Assembly: GCA_037443945.1 (NCBI GenBank)
Contig: JBBINH010000005.1
Coordinates: 1 to 64,000, forward strand
DNA: 64,000 nucleotides
From: SSF26 sp037443945
GTDB taxonomy: Bacteria > Chloroflexota > Anaerolineae > J102
Reading direction: 5' to 3'
The notes below the pieces were generated by a model. The model was not told where the DNA came from, made no database searches, and saw only the letters and a program-made list of their open reading frames with translations. Made by a program: the position numbers and the translations under genes. Positions 40,262-53,184 of the stretch are shown here, one piece after another. Numbering within the stretch: position 1 is the stretch's first letter; every line of letters begins with the position of its first letter.

Positions 40262-41698
40262 ATGACAGCAAAAATCACCTTTGGTACCGACGGCTGGCGC
40301 GGCAAAATTGCCGAGGATTACACCTTTGACAACGTGCGGCGTTGCACGCAAGGTTTTGCCGACTATCTGAAGCGCCTCTATAGCCCGGCGGAGGTGGCGC
40401 AGGGCGTCGTGGTCGGCGGCGATCGCCGTTTTGCTTCCGAGGACTTCTGTGCGGCCGTGGCCGAGGTGCTTGCGGCCAACGCCATTCCCGTCCACTTTGC
40501 CGGCGCCGGCACACCCACGCCGGTTATCGCCTATAGCGTGGTGGCACGCCAGGCCATCGGCGCCATCAACATCACGGCCAGCCACAATCCGCCTTCGGAT
40601 AACGGCTTCAAGGTGCGCGATCGGCATGGCGGGGCCATCGATCCCGCCGGGCTCAAACAAATCGAGGCGGCCATTCCGCCTATCGAGGGCGTGCGCCGGA
40701 TGCGGTTTGAGAAGGGGGTCGAACAGGGGCTGATCCGGCCTTTTGACCCGAATCCGGCCTACATCGCCCAGATCGAACGCCTGGTCGAGCTGGAGCCTAT
40801 TCGCCGGGCCGGTCTGACCATCGTCGTGGACAGCATGTGGGGGAACGGCGCCGGCTGGTTGAGCCGCCTTTTGGATGGCGGCACGACGCGTGTGATCGAG
40901 ATCCACGCCGAGCGCAATCCCATCTTCCCGGAGATGACGCGGCCGGAGCCGATCCCGCCCAATGTGAATGCCGGTCTGGCTGCCGGCGTGCGTTACGGAG
41001 CCGATTGTGTGTGCATCACCGACGGCGACGCCGATCGCTGCGGTCTGGGCGATGAAAACGGTCACTTCGTCGATCAGTTGCGGGTTTATGGCCTTCTGGC
41101 GATGTATCTACTCGATGTGCGTGGCCTGCGCGGGCCTATCGTCAAAACCCTGAGCACGACCTCGATGTTGGAAAAACTCGGGGCGCGTTTTGGTGTACCC
41201 GTCTACCAGACCGGGGTCGGCTTCAAGTACGTGGCCCCCAAGATGCTGGAAGTGGATGCCCTTATCGGCGGTGAGGAAAGCGGCGGTTATGCCTTTCGCG
41301 GCCATGTGCCCGAACGCGACGGCATCCTGGCCAATCTCTACCTGCTCGATCTGATGGTACGGACCGGGCTCAAGCCGACCCAATTGCTGGAGCGGCTGTT
41401 TGCCCTGGTCGGCGGGCCCCACTATTACGATCGTGTGGACACCCGGTTGGAGGACGAGGAAACCAAACGACGCGCCCAGGCCCTGCTCGACGCGGCGCAA
41501 CCGGAGACCATCGGCGGCCTGCGGTGCACCGGCAAATTGACCGTGGACGGCTACAAGTTCGAGCTGGAGGACGGTGGCTGGCTGTTGATCCGCTTCAGCG
41601 GCACCGAACCGCTCATTCGGGTCTATTGTGAGACGCTTCACGCCGACCGGGTCCAGGCCATCCTGGCCGATGGCCGCCGCCTGGCCGGTCTTGCCTGA
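40262..41698 (+). CDS. Phosphoglucomutase/phosphomannomutase
   Basis: A 478-residue alpha-D-phosphohexomutase from ATG 40262 (MTAKITFGTDGWRG). The phosphoserine loop is 'NITASHNPPSDNGFKV', the Mg loop 'CITDGDADRCGLGD' (DxDxDR-type), the sugar loop 'GGEESGGYAFRGHVPERDG' and the phosphate-binding end 'LIRFSGTEPLIRVYCE'. All four active-site loops are intact. It interconverts hexose 1- and 6-phosphates. Placement after gmd suggests a mannose role, but glucose is equally possible. Four bases separate its stop from tatD. Confidence 0.93.
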   Translation: MTAKITFGTDGWRGKIAEDYTFDNVRRCTQGFADYLKRLYSPAEVAQGVVVGGDRRFASEDFCAAVAEVLAANAIPVHFAGAGTPTPVIAYSVVARQAIGAINITASHNPPSDNGFKVRDRHGGAIDPAGLKQIEAAIPPIEGVRRMRFEKGVEQGLIRPFDPNPAYIAQIERLVELEPIRRAGLTIVVDSMWGNGAGWLSRLLDGGTTRVIEIHAERNPIFPEMTRPEPIPPNVNAGLAAGVRYGADCVCITDGDADRCGLGDENGHFVDQLRVYGLLAMYLLDVRGLRGPIVKTLSTTSMLEKLGARFGVPVYQTGVGFKYVAPKMLEVDALIGGEESGGYAFRGHVPERDGILANLYLLDLMVRTGLKPTQLLERLFALVGGPHYYDRVDTRLEDEETKRRAQALLDAAQPETIGGLRCTGKLTVDGYKFELEDGGWLLIRFSGTEPLIRVYCETLHADRVQAILADGRRLAGLA

Positions 41699-41701
41699 AC
41701 G

Positions 41702-42619
41702 ATGCTGGTTGATACCCATTGTCATCTGACGGCTGCCCAGTTCGATGCCGACCGCGAGGCGGTGATGGCAAGGGCGCAAGCGGCCGGGGTGATGGCCATG
41801 GTCACCATCGCCACCGATCTGAACGATGCCATGGCCGTGGTGACCCTGGCCGCTGCACAACCGGCCGTCTACGCCGCCGTGGGCATTCATCCCAACGAAG
41901 CGGCCCGGTTACCGCCGGATTGGCCGGAATCGCTGCGCGCCCTGGCCGGCCGGCCCAGGGTAGTGGCCATCGGCGAAATCGGGCTGGACTACTACTGGCG
42001 CCGGACTCCGGAGGACATCCAGAAGGGGGTCCTGCGCCGGCAGCTCGATCTGGCCGCCGAGCTGGGGCTGCCCGTTATTATTCACGATCGCGAAGCCCAT
42101 GACGACCTGCGCCGCGAGCTGCAGGACTGGGTATGGCGACGGGTGCCGGGCACGCCTCTTGCTGCCCGGCCCTTTGTGGGCGTATTGCACAGCTTCTCCG
42201 GCGATCGGGCCATGGCCGAGGAGGCCCTGGCCTGGGGTTTTGTGTTGGGGGTGGCCGGCCTTGTGACCTTTCACAATGCCCGCGGCCTGCAGGCCCTTGT
42301 CCGCCATCTGCCGCCCGAGCGGGTGGTCGTGGAGACCGATTCGCCTTATCTGGCGCCTCATCCCTATCGCGGACGGCGCAACGAACCGGCCCATGTGGCT
42401 TTGGTGGCCGCCAAGCTGGCCAAACTTTGGGAACTGCCGGCCGCGCAGGTGGCGACCATGACGACGGCTACGGCCGACCGTCTCTTTGGGCTGGCGGCGA
42501 CTCCCGACGAAGCCCTCCCGGACCATCACAAAACGGGCGACGGCGCCGAAGTCGAAAGCAACGCCGGGGCGCCGGGAACCCTGCCCGGGATGTCGTTCTC
42601 TCCTGTTCCTCCGCCGTGA
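41702..42619 (+). CDS. tatD: TatD family metal-dependent hydrolase
   Basis: A 305-residue TIM-barrel hydrolase. The metal ligands are visible: 'LVDTHCHLTAAQFD' (HxH), 'VAIGEIGLDYYWRRTP' (Glu), 'PVIIHDREAHDDL' (His), 'GVLHSFSGD' (His) and 'VVETDSPYLAPHPYRGRRNEP' (Asp). The family has 3'-5' DNase/RNase activity. A roughly 40-residue Pro/Gly-rich tail extends past the usual length of about 260 residues. Confidence 0.92.
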   Translation: MLVDTHCHLTAAQFDADREAVMARAQAAGVMAMVTIATDLNDAMAVVTLAAAQPAVYAAVGIHPNEAARLPPDWPESLRALAGRPRVVAIGEIGLDYYWRRTPEDIQKGVLRRQLDLAAELGLPVIIHDREAHDDLRRELQDWVWRRVPGTPLAARPFVGVLHSFSGDRAMAEEALAWGFVLGVAGLVTFHNARGLQALVRHLPPERVVVETDSPYLAPHPYRGRRNEPAHVALVAAKLAKLWELPAAQVATMTTATADRLFGLAATPDEALPDHHKTGDGAEVESNAGAPGTLPGMSFSPVPPP

Positions 42620-42630
42620 GGCCTACCGCC

Positions 42631-42831
42631 ATGACGTCTGCCGACCGTGCTGCCTTGATCGCCCGCAAGCAAGAGGTCATTGCCGCCCAAGAGCGCTTAC
42701 GACGTGAGCTGGCCCGTCTTGAGGAACAACCCGGCCGACACGAGCGCCGTTGCCGGCAACTGCGGCGTCAGCTCGAGGCCCTCATGGCCGAAGAGTACCG
42801 CTTGCGGTTGGCCATTGACCGCGCGCGCTGA
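42631..42831 (+). CDS. Small coiled-coil protein, unknown
   Basis: 66 residues from ATG 42631 (MTSADRAALIARKQE), almost entirely predicted alpha-helix with Leu/Ala heptads and alternating Glu/Arg. It starts 11 bases after tatD and is probably co-transcribed with it. No family is recognised. Confidence 0.5.
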   Translation: MTSADRAALIARKQEVIAAQERLRRELARLEEQPGRHERRCRQLRRQLEALMAEEYRLRLAIDRAR

Positions 42832-42899
42832 AACAGGCACCGGCCGCGCCAGGACCGTTGGTTACCCGTGCCGGATGGACTCGTCAACCCGCCGAGTGT

Positions 42900-43103
42900 T
42901 TAGCGCTCGACGCGGAAGGAAACCTCGGCGCGTACCCGATAGACATCCACCGCGTCGTCCTTCATGCGGATGTCGAACTCGGTGATGCCGATGCGGGTGA
43001 TGCCGCGCAAGGTTTTCTGGGCTTCGAGGATGACGTTTCGAGCCGCTTCTTCCCAGCTGTTGGGCGATTCCCCAACCAGCGTGATAATTTTGACGACAGA
43101 CAT
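42900..43103 (-). CDS. Dodecin family flavin-binding protein
   Basis: 67 residues starting MSVVKIITLVGESPNSWEEA, the exact pattern of bacterial dodecins, including the Trp that stacks on riboflavin/FMN. It ends 'RAEVSFRVER'. Twelve copies form a hollow flavin store. ATG 43103 follows an AGGAGG-type site; the longer upstream frame is not coding. Confidence 0.93.
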   Translation of the reverse strand: MSVVKIITLVGESPNSWEEAARNVILEAQKTLRGITRIGITEFDIRMKDDAVDVYRVRAEVSFRVER

Positions 43104-43301
43104 GTTGCACCTCCTTGTGCAACCGTTGCGAGCGCCGTTGCCGACGACATCTGCAGGCTTCGGAACGGACCGAGAGATAGGCCCGGTTCCTGGCGGCAGG
43201 ATAACGCATACCCGGGGTGTTGTCAACGATATGCCCGTTGCTGTGGGGCCTCTCGGCTCCATGTGATCGCCATTCCTGGCCCATGTGTCTCGTATCAGGC
43301 T

Positions 43302-44624
43302 ATGACCGCTGACGTTTTCTCCCTCAATCCGCTTTTGACCGCTTTTGCCGCCTCGCCTACCCTGGCCATCAACGAGAAGGTACAGGCGCTCTGGGCGCAA
43401 GGTCACGAGGTATATCATCTGGGCTTCGGGGAGTCGCGTTTTCCCCTGCATCCCCTCCTGGCCGAGGCGCTGGCCGCCCATGCCTGTCGCACGAGCTATT
43501 TGCCGGCGCAGGGGCTGCCCGAGCTGCGCGCGGCCGTAGCCGCGTTTTACCGTCGTCATTTCGACCTGGATGTCACACCCGAGCGGGTGATCGTGGGACC
43601 GGGGAGCAAACCGTTGCTTTTCGCCCTGATGCAGACCCTGGTCGGCGATGTGCTCTTACCCATCCCTTCCTGGGTGAGCTACGCGCCTCATGCCCGGATG
43701 AGCGGCAAGCGTGTCTTCCCGATTGCCACCGATCCGGCCGACGGTTATGCCCTGCAGGTTGAACAGGTGGCCGATACCCTGGTCAAGGCCCGCCGCGCCG
43801 GCGGCAACCCTCGGCTGCTTGTGCTCAACAGCCCTTGTAACCCCACCGGTCGCATGCTGACGCCGGAGCAGGTTGCGGCCCTGGCCGGCTTTTGCCGTCA
43901 GGAACGTCTGTTCATCCTCAGCGATGAGATCTATGCCCTCACCGCTCACGGCCATGTGCGCCATATCTCGCCGGCCTGTTTTTATCCCGAAGGAACGGCC
44001 GTGGTGGGTGGCCTGAGCAAGCATCTGTCTTTGGGGGGCTGGCGTCTGGGCGTGGCCGTGTTGCCACCCGGCGCAACCGGTCGCGGCCTCATGGAGGCCG
44101 TGCGCGCCGTGGCAGCCGAGGTCTGGTCGAGTCCGACGGCCCCCGTGCAATATGCCGCCGTCATTGCCTACGGCGAGGAGCCGACGATCTGGCAGTACAT
44201 CCAGACGTGTACCCATCTGCATGCCCTGCGCACCCAATTGCTCTGGCGAGAGCTGACGGCTCTCGGTGTGGCTGCGGCCCGTCCCGATGGGGCTTTTTAT
44301 GTGTTCGCCCAGTGCGATCGCTGGCGCCAGGCCCTGGCCCGCCGGGGGGTCACCACTTCGGTCGCACTGGCGGACTATCTGCTCGAGCACTATCGCCTGG
44401 CCGCTCTGCCCGGTTCTGCGTTTGGCGTCGCCGCCGACCATCTGGCGCTGCGTCTTTCCTCAAGCTATCTCGACATGGAAACGGACGAACGGGCGCAGAG
44501 GCTTCTGCAGGCCTATGCGAGTGTGGGCGAGGAGGCATGGCTGACGGCCGCCTATCATCCGGTCATGCACGCAGCGCTGGCCCGCTGGCGGTGCTTTGTA
44601 GCCGATCTTAACGACGAAGGCTGA
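43302..44624 (+). CDS. PLP-dependent class I/II aminotransferase
   Basis: A 440-residue protein from ATG 43302 (MTADVFSLNPLLTAFAASP). Hallmarks are 'LGFGESRFPLHPLL', 'LNSPCNPTGRMLTPEQ' (Asn), 'ILSDEIYALTAHG' (Asp, Tyr), 'VGGLSKHLSLGGWRLG' (the PLP Lys) and 'LRLSSSYLDME' (the carboxylate-binding Arg). About 40 C-terminal residues extend beyond usual family members. The amino-acid specificity cannot be told from sequence. It stands alone between dodecin and the DUF362 gene. Confidence 0.87.
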   Translation: MTADVFSLNPLLTAFAASPTLAINEKVQALWAQGHEVYHLGFGESRFPLHPLLAEALAAHACRTSYLPAQGLPELRAAVAAFYRRHFDLDVTPERVIVGPGSKPLLFALMQTLVGDVLLPIPSWVSYAPHARMSGKRVFPIATDPADGYALQVEQVADTLVKARRAGGNPRLLVLNSPCNPTGRMLTPEQVAALAGFCRQERLFILSDEIYALTAHGHVRHISPACFYPEGTAVVGGLSKHLSLGGWRLGVAVLPPGATGRGLMEAVRAVAAEVWSSPTAPVQYAAVIAYGEEPTIWQYIQTCTHLHALRTQLLWRELTALGVAAARPDGAFYVFAQCDRWRQALARRGVTTSVALADYLLEHYRLAALPGSAFGVAADHLALRLSSSYLDMETDERAQRLLQAYASVGEEAWLTAAYHPVMHAALARWRCFVADLNDEG

Positions 44625-44775
44625 GAGCGGCGGTCGTCTGTAGGGGCTTCGTCCTACGGCGGTGGCGCTGAAGTGGTTGCGGGCGCTATCGGTGTATAAT
44701 GATAGCTTGCTATCCTCGCGTCCCCTTGCGAACGGACCCTGCAATATCCTGTTGTCTTTGCGGAGCAAAAACACC

Positions 44776-46167
44776 ATGGCCAAAAGCAAAGTTGCCATTT
44801 TGCGCACCTCACCTCGCACGGTGTTGGCCGATTACCACCGGCTTATGAATCTGGCCGGCTATCAGGATGTTATCGCCAAAGATGCCGATACGGCCCTGAA
44901 GGTGAATATTTCCTGGCACTTCTTCTACCCCGGTAGCTCGACGACGCCCTGGCAGTTGGAGGGTGTCATCCGGGCCATGAAGCGGGATGGGTATGACCCC
45001 AACCTGATTCACGCCTGCCACAACCGCACCGTGGTCATCGATGCCCATTTGGGCGAACGGGAAAATAAACAGATCAACGTCATCCAGGCCCATGGGCTGC
45101 GCAACATCCATCTTTACGAAGGTGAAGAGTGGATTCCCATTCGTGATGCCGTGGGCAATCTGGCCGATAAGTTTCTCGTGCTCAACGATGTGTATCCCGG
45201 TGGTTTTTACATCCCCAAGCGTTTTATCGGCGAGAACATCATCCATCTGCCCACCGTGAAGACCCATATCTTCACGACAACCACCGGCGCGATGAAGAAT
45301 GCGTTCGGCGGATTGCTCAACGAGCGACGGCACTGGACCCATCCCGTCATCCACGAGACGCTGGTGGATCTGCTCATGATTCAGCAGCACATCCACCGGG
45401 GCATTTTCGCCGTGATGGACGGTACCTTTGCCGGCGACGGCCCCGGTCCGCGGTGTATGATCCCTCATGTGAAAAACGTCATTCTGGCCTCGGCCGACCA
45501 GGTGGCCATTGATGCTATCGCTGCCAAACTGATGGGTCTGGACCCGCTTTCCATCAAATACATCCGCATCGCCCACGAAATGGGGTTGGGCTGCGGCGAT
45601 CCCGATCAGATCGAAATCGTCGGCGATGAAGAGGTGGCCCACGAGAACTGGCATTTCGTGGGACCTTTCCGACAGATGACCTTTGCCAGCCGCATGCAGC
45701 ACAAAATCTATTGGGGCCCGCTCAAGAAACCCATCGAGTGGTCGCTGAAAACCGTGTTGGCGCCCTGGAGCTACCTGGCCTCGGTGCTTTATCACGATAC
45801 CTTCTGGTATCCCTTTATCGGCAAGCAGAAGATGCAGGCGGCGCTGGAGAGCGAATGGGGCCGACTTTTCCGCAATTGGGAGCGCCTACAGCCCGATGAG
45901 CTGGGTTTTCCCACCGTGGGCGAGGAGGCGCCGCAACTGCAACGGGTCGGTATGGCCGCCTTCTGGCGGTCATGGGGCATTTTGTGGACGGCGTTGGTCG
46001 AGGCGCCGGAACTGGCAGCGGCCCGACGGCGTCATCAAGACACGGCCGGCACGGCACCGGCGGGCAAGACGGCCGGTGCCGCCGCGCGTGCGCCGCTATG
46101 GCGCCTTTGGCCTTTTCTCCTGGCGTTGCCGGTCCTGCTGCTCCTGGCACGACGGCGCCGGCGCTGA
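44776..46167 (+). CDS. DUF362 domain protein with C-terminal membrane helix
   Basis: A 463-residue protein from ATG 44776. The DUF362 core has 'ALKVNISWHFFYPGSSTTPWQLEGVIRAM', 'HLPTVKTHIFTTTTGAMKNAFGGLL' and 'VMDGTFAGDGPGPRCMIPHVKNVILASADQVAIDAIAAKLMGLDP'. This fold is often found with Fe-S ferredoxin domains, but no CxxCxxC cluster is present here. A charged region leads to a C-terminal hydrophobic helix ('LWPFLLALPVLLLLA'), so it is membrane-anchored. Function is unknown. A TATAAT at 44695-44700 may be its -10, although no good -35 is seen. Confidence 0.82.
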   Translation: MAKSKVAILRTSPRTVLADYHRLMNLAGYQDVIAKDADTALKVNISWHFFYPGSSTTPWQLEGVIRAMKRDGYDPNLIHACHNRTVVIDAHLGERENKQINVIQAHGLRNIHLYEGEEWIPIRDAVGNLADKFLVLNDVYPGGFYIPKRFIGENIIHLPTVKTHIFTTTTGAMKNAFGGLLNERRHWTHPVIHETLVDLLMIQQHIHRGIFAVMDGTFAGDGPGPRCMIPHVKNVILASADQVAIDAIAAKLMGLDPLSIKYIRIAHEMGLGCGDPDQIEIVGDEEVAHENWHFVGPFRQMTFASRMQHKIYWGPLKKPIEWSLKTVLAPWSYLASVLYHDTFWYPFIGKQKMQAALESEWGRLFRNWERLQPDELGFPTVGEEAPQLQRVGMAAFWRSWGILWTALVEAPELAAARRRHQDTAGTAPAGKTAGAAARAPLWRLWPFLLALPVLLLLARRRRR

Positions 46168-46248
46168 GCGGAGAAGGATCGCCACACCCCGCCGACCCAA
46201 GTGTGGTATACTCTGATCAACCGTGTTTTTTGCTCAACCTTGGCTACC

Positions 46249-49305
<3,057 letters not shown>

Positions 49306-49311
49306 ACGCCC

Positions 49312-49527
49312 ATGATTCTGCGCCACATCATCCGCCGTTTTCATCTGGAGATGCCTATCGCCATCCTGGCCGATGGGTACGCCCCCCTGTCCTTTCTCGC
49401 TGCCGAGCTGATCTTGGCGCTGGCGCCGTTCCTCCCCTGGGACGAGGAGCGGAGCAAGGCTCTAGCCCAACGCTGGCAGCTTGCGGGACCGGGGGACGGT
49501 CATCGGGAGGACGGTTTGTCAGCATAA
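49312..49527 (+). CDS. Small protein after secA, unknown
   Basis: 71 residues beginning 6 bases after the secA stop. A central hydrophobic stretch ('YAPLSFLAAELILALAPFLPW') could be one membrane helix. Its stop abuts the start of the next gene. No family is recognised, and it could be a chance reading frame, although the tight packing argues for a gene. Confidence 0.4.
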   Translation: MILRHIIRRFHLEMPIAILADGYAPLSFLAAELILALAPFLPWDEERSKALAQRWQLAGPGDGHREDGLSA

Positions 49528-50016
49528 ATGCCTATGGCCCATCATCGTCCTTTTCTCGGCACGCAATTGGCACCTCGGCAGGGGCTGCCGGCCGGGTTGC
49601 TGGCCGGCCTGGGTATGTTAGGGGTTTGGGCCGGATTGGCCCAACTGGTCGGTCCCGGTGCCGACAGGCTCCTCGGCCTTATTGCCTCGACCCTGCCCGG
49701 TTTGGCCGTCGGAGAGGGGCCAGGAGCATGGTTCGCAGGTGTGTTGCTGCATCTGCTGGTCGCCGTCATCCTGGGCCTGCTCTTCGCAGCTTCTCTCGAT
49801 CGCCTGAGCCGTCGGGAGACCCTGATCGTCTCTACCTTTTATGGTCTGACGATCTGGATAGTGGCTTCCTTTGTCGTCGGTCATTGGTTCAACGACCGGA
49901 TTTTGGTTTTGCTACGCACTTGGTGGAGCTTGCTCGCCTGCCTGAGTTTTGGCTTTTTCCTGGGCCTGTATGCCGTGGCACGCGGGCAGCCTCTGCCCCA
50001 ACTTTCACCGGATTAG
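49528..50016 (+). CDS. Integral membrane protein, unknown
   Basis: 162 residues with about four membrane helices (about 20-42, 65-88, 98-118 and 125-148), joined by short charged loops ('DRLSRRET', 'NDRILVLLRTWW'). Position in a row of small genes after secA suggests co-transcription. No family is recognised. Confidence 0.6.
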   Translation: MPMAHHRPFLGTQLAPRQGLPAGLLAGLGMLGVWAGLAQLVGPGADRLLGLIASTLPGLAVGEGPGAWFAGVLLHLLVAVILGLLFAASLDRLSRRETLIVSTFYGLTIWIVASFVVGHWFNDRILVLLRTWWSLLACLSFGFFLGLYAVARGQPLPQLSPD

Positions 50017-50024
50017 TAGGGTGT

Positions 50025-50429
50025 ATGAGCGAGCCTGCGAAATCGAAACGGATACCGCGTCGGCGACGTCGTGCCGAACGCCAGACGGCCAAGCCGACGG
50101 TCGAACCGGCAGCCCCGGCGTCGGCCCTGGCGGCCGTCGATGCGGCCGCTCCGGCGATAGCCAACACCGAGAAGGAGGAGACATCCTCTTCCCGCCGTCG
50201 GCGCAGTGAGCACCATCGGCAAGCCCGCTCGGTGCAGGCTGTCGAACCGGTTGCCGGTCCGGCGGCGTCGACGCCGCCGTCTCCCCCAGCCATGCCCGCA
50301 ATCGGTCCCCTTAATCCCGACATCTTTATTTACACCTACGTCCTGCGGCCGCGCGCCCTGCTCGAGAACTATCAAAGCGGACCCGCTGTGAGTGAACGGA
50401 TGCGCTTCGAGCAACAGGGGGACACCTGA
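50025..50429 (+). CDS. Low-complexity basic protein, unknown
   Basis: 134 residues from ATG 50025. A basic start ('KSKRIPRRRRRAERQ') and an Ala/Pro/Glu-rich middle look disordered. The last 45 residues ('GPLNPDIFIYTYVLRPRALLENYQ') look ordered and may be a short conserved domain. The Arg clusters hint at nucleic-acid or membrane-phospholipid contact. No family is recognised. Confidence 0.5.
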   Translation: MSEPAKSKRIPRRRRRAERQTAKPTVEPAAPASALAAVDAAAPAIANTEKEETSSSRRRRSEHHRQARSVQAVEPVAGPAASTPPSPPAMPAIGPLNPDIFIYTYVLRPRALLENYQSGPAVSERMRFEQQGDT

Positions 50430-50463
50430 GCGCGTTCGCGGCGGCCGGGTCGGAAAGGCAGCT

Positions 50464-50673
50464 ATGGATTACCGTCGTTACCGCCGTCAGACCGAGAAGC
50501 AGCTGCTGGTGGCGGTGATAGGCGCCCTGCTCATCGTCGGCGGTGGCCTGATTTATCTTATCTACGGCCGGTGGGCGCTGCTCACCGGCCTGGCGTGTCT
50601 GGTGCCCGGCGCCGGTTTGCTTTTGTTCTTGTGGGGTCTGCTGACCTGGATCGAGCGCTGGATCGGGGAATAA
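50464..50673 (+). CDS. Small two-helix membrane protein, unknown
   Basis: 69 residues from ATG 50464: a charged start (MDYRRYRRQTEKQ), two hydrophobic helices (about 14-33 and 38-61, ending 'LLLFLWGLLTWIERW') and almost no loops. It is the last of the small genes after secA. No family is recognised. Confidence 0.55.
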   Translation: MDYRRYRRQTEKQLLVAVIGALLIVGGGLIYLIYGRWALLTGLACLVPGAGLLLFLWGLLTWIERWIGE

Positions 50674-50992
50674 GTGCCGTTCGTGCTTTTGCGTCGTACG
50701 GCGCGGGGATACGTAGCTTGAAGGTGCGCCGCCGGCAACTTTGGAACGGCTGTCGGTTTTGTGGTATCTTTGTTCATGATTGGAGTGCCTCCGGTTATTG
50801 TGTACTGTGATATTCTCTCTCACTTTACCGGTCTGGCACTCCAATTCAATGCTCACCCCAAAAAGGGCCAAAGTCCAGGGGGTGCCAAATTCATGGCGAG
50901 TTGGCACCCCTCACCGGGGAACGCAGTGGTCGGCCGTTCTAACCGGGGCCGGCAGCGTTGGGAAACAGGGCCGTAGCGAAAACGGCGCCGGT
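50674..50992. repeat. Gene-free region with two perfect inverted repeats
   Basis: The 319-base gap between convergent genes holds two inverted repeats. The first pairs ATTGGAGTGCC (50779-50789) with GGCACTCCAAT (50835-50845), extended inside by CCGG (50791-50794 and 50828-50831) with a 33-base loop. The second pairs GGGGTGCCAA (50879-50888) with TTGGCACCCC (50901-50910) around a 12-base loop. The DNA here is AT-richer than its surroundings. There are no U tracts. It may be a remnant of a small mobile element or paired regulator sites. Confidence 0.55.
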
Positions 50993-51382
<390 letters not shown>

Positions 51383-51472
51383 GTTGATACCTCCTGAAAG
51401 CGAAAGGGGATGATAACAAAGCAATCGATAGCAAAAGCAGCCGACCACTGCAGCGGCTGCCGGCCCGGCAAG

Positions 51473-52555
<1,083 letters not shown>

Positions 52556-52609
52556 GTGCGGGTCTCCTTCACGGTGTCGAAGAGCAGCTCAAATTGCAGG
52601 GGTAGCGGT

Positions 52610-53092
52610 TCAACCGCCGTAGAACCAACCGGTGTCCCACATGACCAGGGGCCTGACGTCGGGATGGCGCAGGCCGGCGTTGACCACCTCGGCCACGAAG
52701 ACGGTGTGATCCCCACGGCGCACGGCATCCGTGACCCGCGCCTCAAACCAGGCCGGCAGGTCGAGCAACAGCGGCGCCGCCGTCTCCGGCCCGCGCTCGA
52801 AACGGTAGCCGTTGATGCGATCCCCTTCCACCTGAGAAGGGCGGAAAAAGGCCGAGGCGATCGCTTTCTGGTCGGCGCCCAGCACATTCACGGCAAAGGC
52901 GCCGCCACGTTGGATCAGCTCATGCAAGCGGCTGTCTGCCTTGACGCCGACCATAACCAGCGGCGGCGCAAAGGAGGCCTGCGACAGCCAGTTCACCGTG
53001 CCGGCGGCCAGCTCATCGCCGTCGGCTGCGGTAAGGATGTACAACCCGTAGGTGATCAACCGTAATGTCTTTTTCTTGATCTCGGGATCCAT
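52610..53092 (-). CDS. Flavin reductase-like (FMN-binding split barrel) protein
   Basis: 160 residues from ATG 53092 (MDPEIKKKTLRLITYG). 'GLYILTAADGDELAAGTVNWLSQASFAPPLVMVGVK' is the FMN-binding pattern of the flavin reductase/HpaC-RutF family, with 'FAVNVLGADQKAIASAFF' and a late 'GDHTVFVAEVVNAG'. It probably supplies reduced flavin to the LLM enzyme encoded next to it. It is the second gene of the HxlR-led set. Confidence 0.87.
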   Translation of the reverse strand: MDPEIKKKTLRLITYGLYILTAADGDELAAGTVNWLSQASFAPPLVMVGVKADSRLHELIQRGGAFAVNVLGADQKAIASAFFRPSQVEGDRINGYRFERGPETAAPLLLDLPAWFEARVTDAVRRGDHTVFVAEVVNAGLRHPDVRPLVMWDTGWFYGG

Positions 53093-53184
53093 GCCGGTTC
53101 TCCTTGGTGCGTGCAAAAAGGGATGGCGTTCTAATTGCGGAGCAGCAAGATGGCCTCATCCTGTGCAGGCATCTTCTTCTACCC

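Noticed and set aside
50831..50850. Sigma-54 promoter (TGGCAC ... TTCA) in the convergent gap
   Set aside because: The -12 part lacks GC at the key position, no gene starts downstream on that strand, and the TGGCAC is explained by the inverted repeat.
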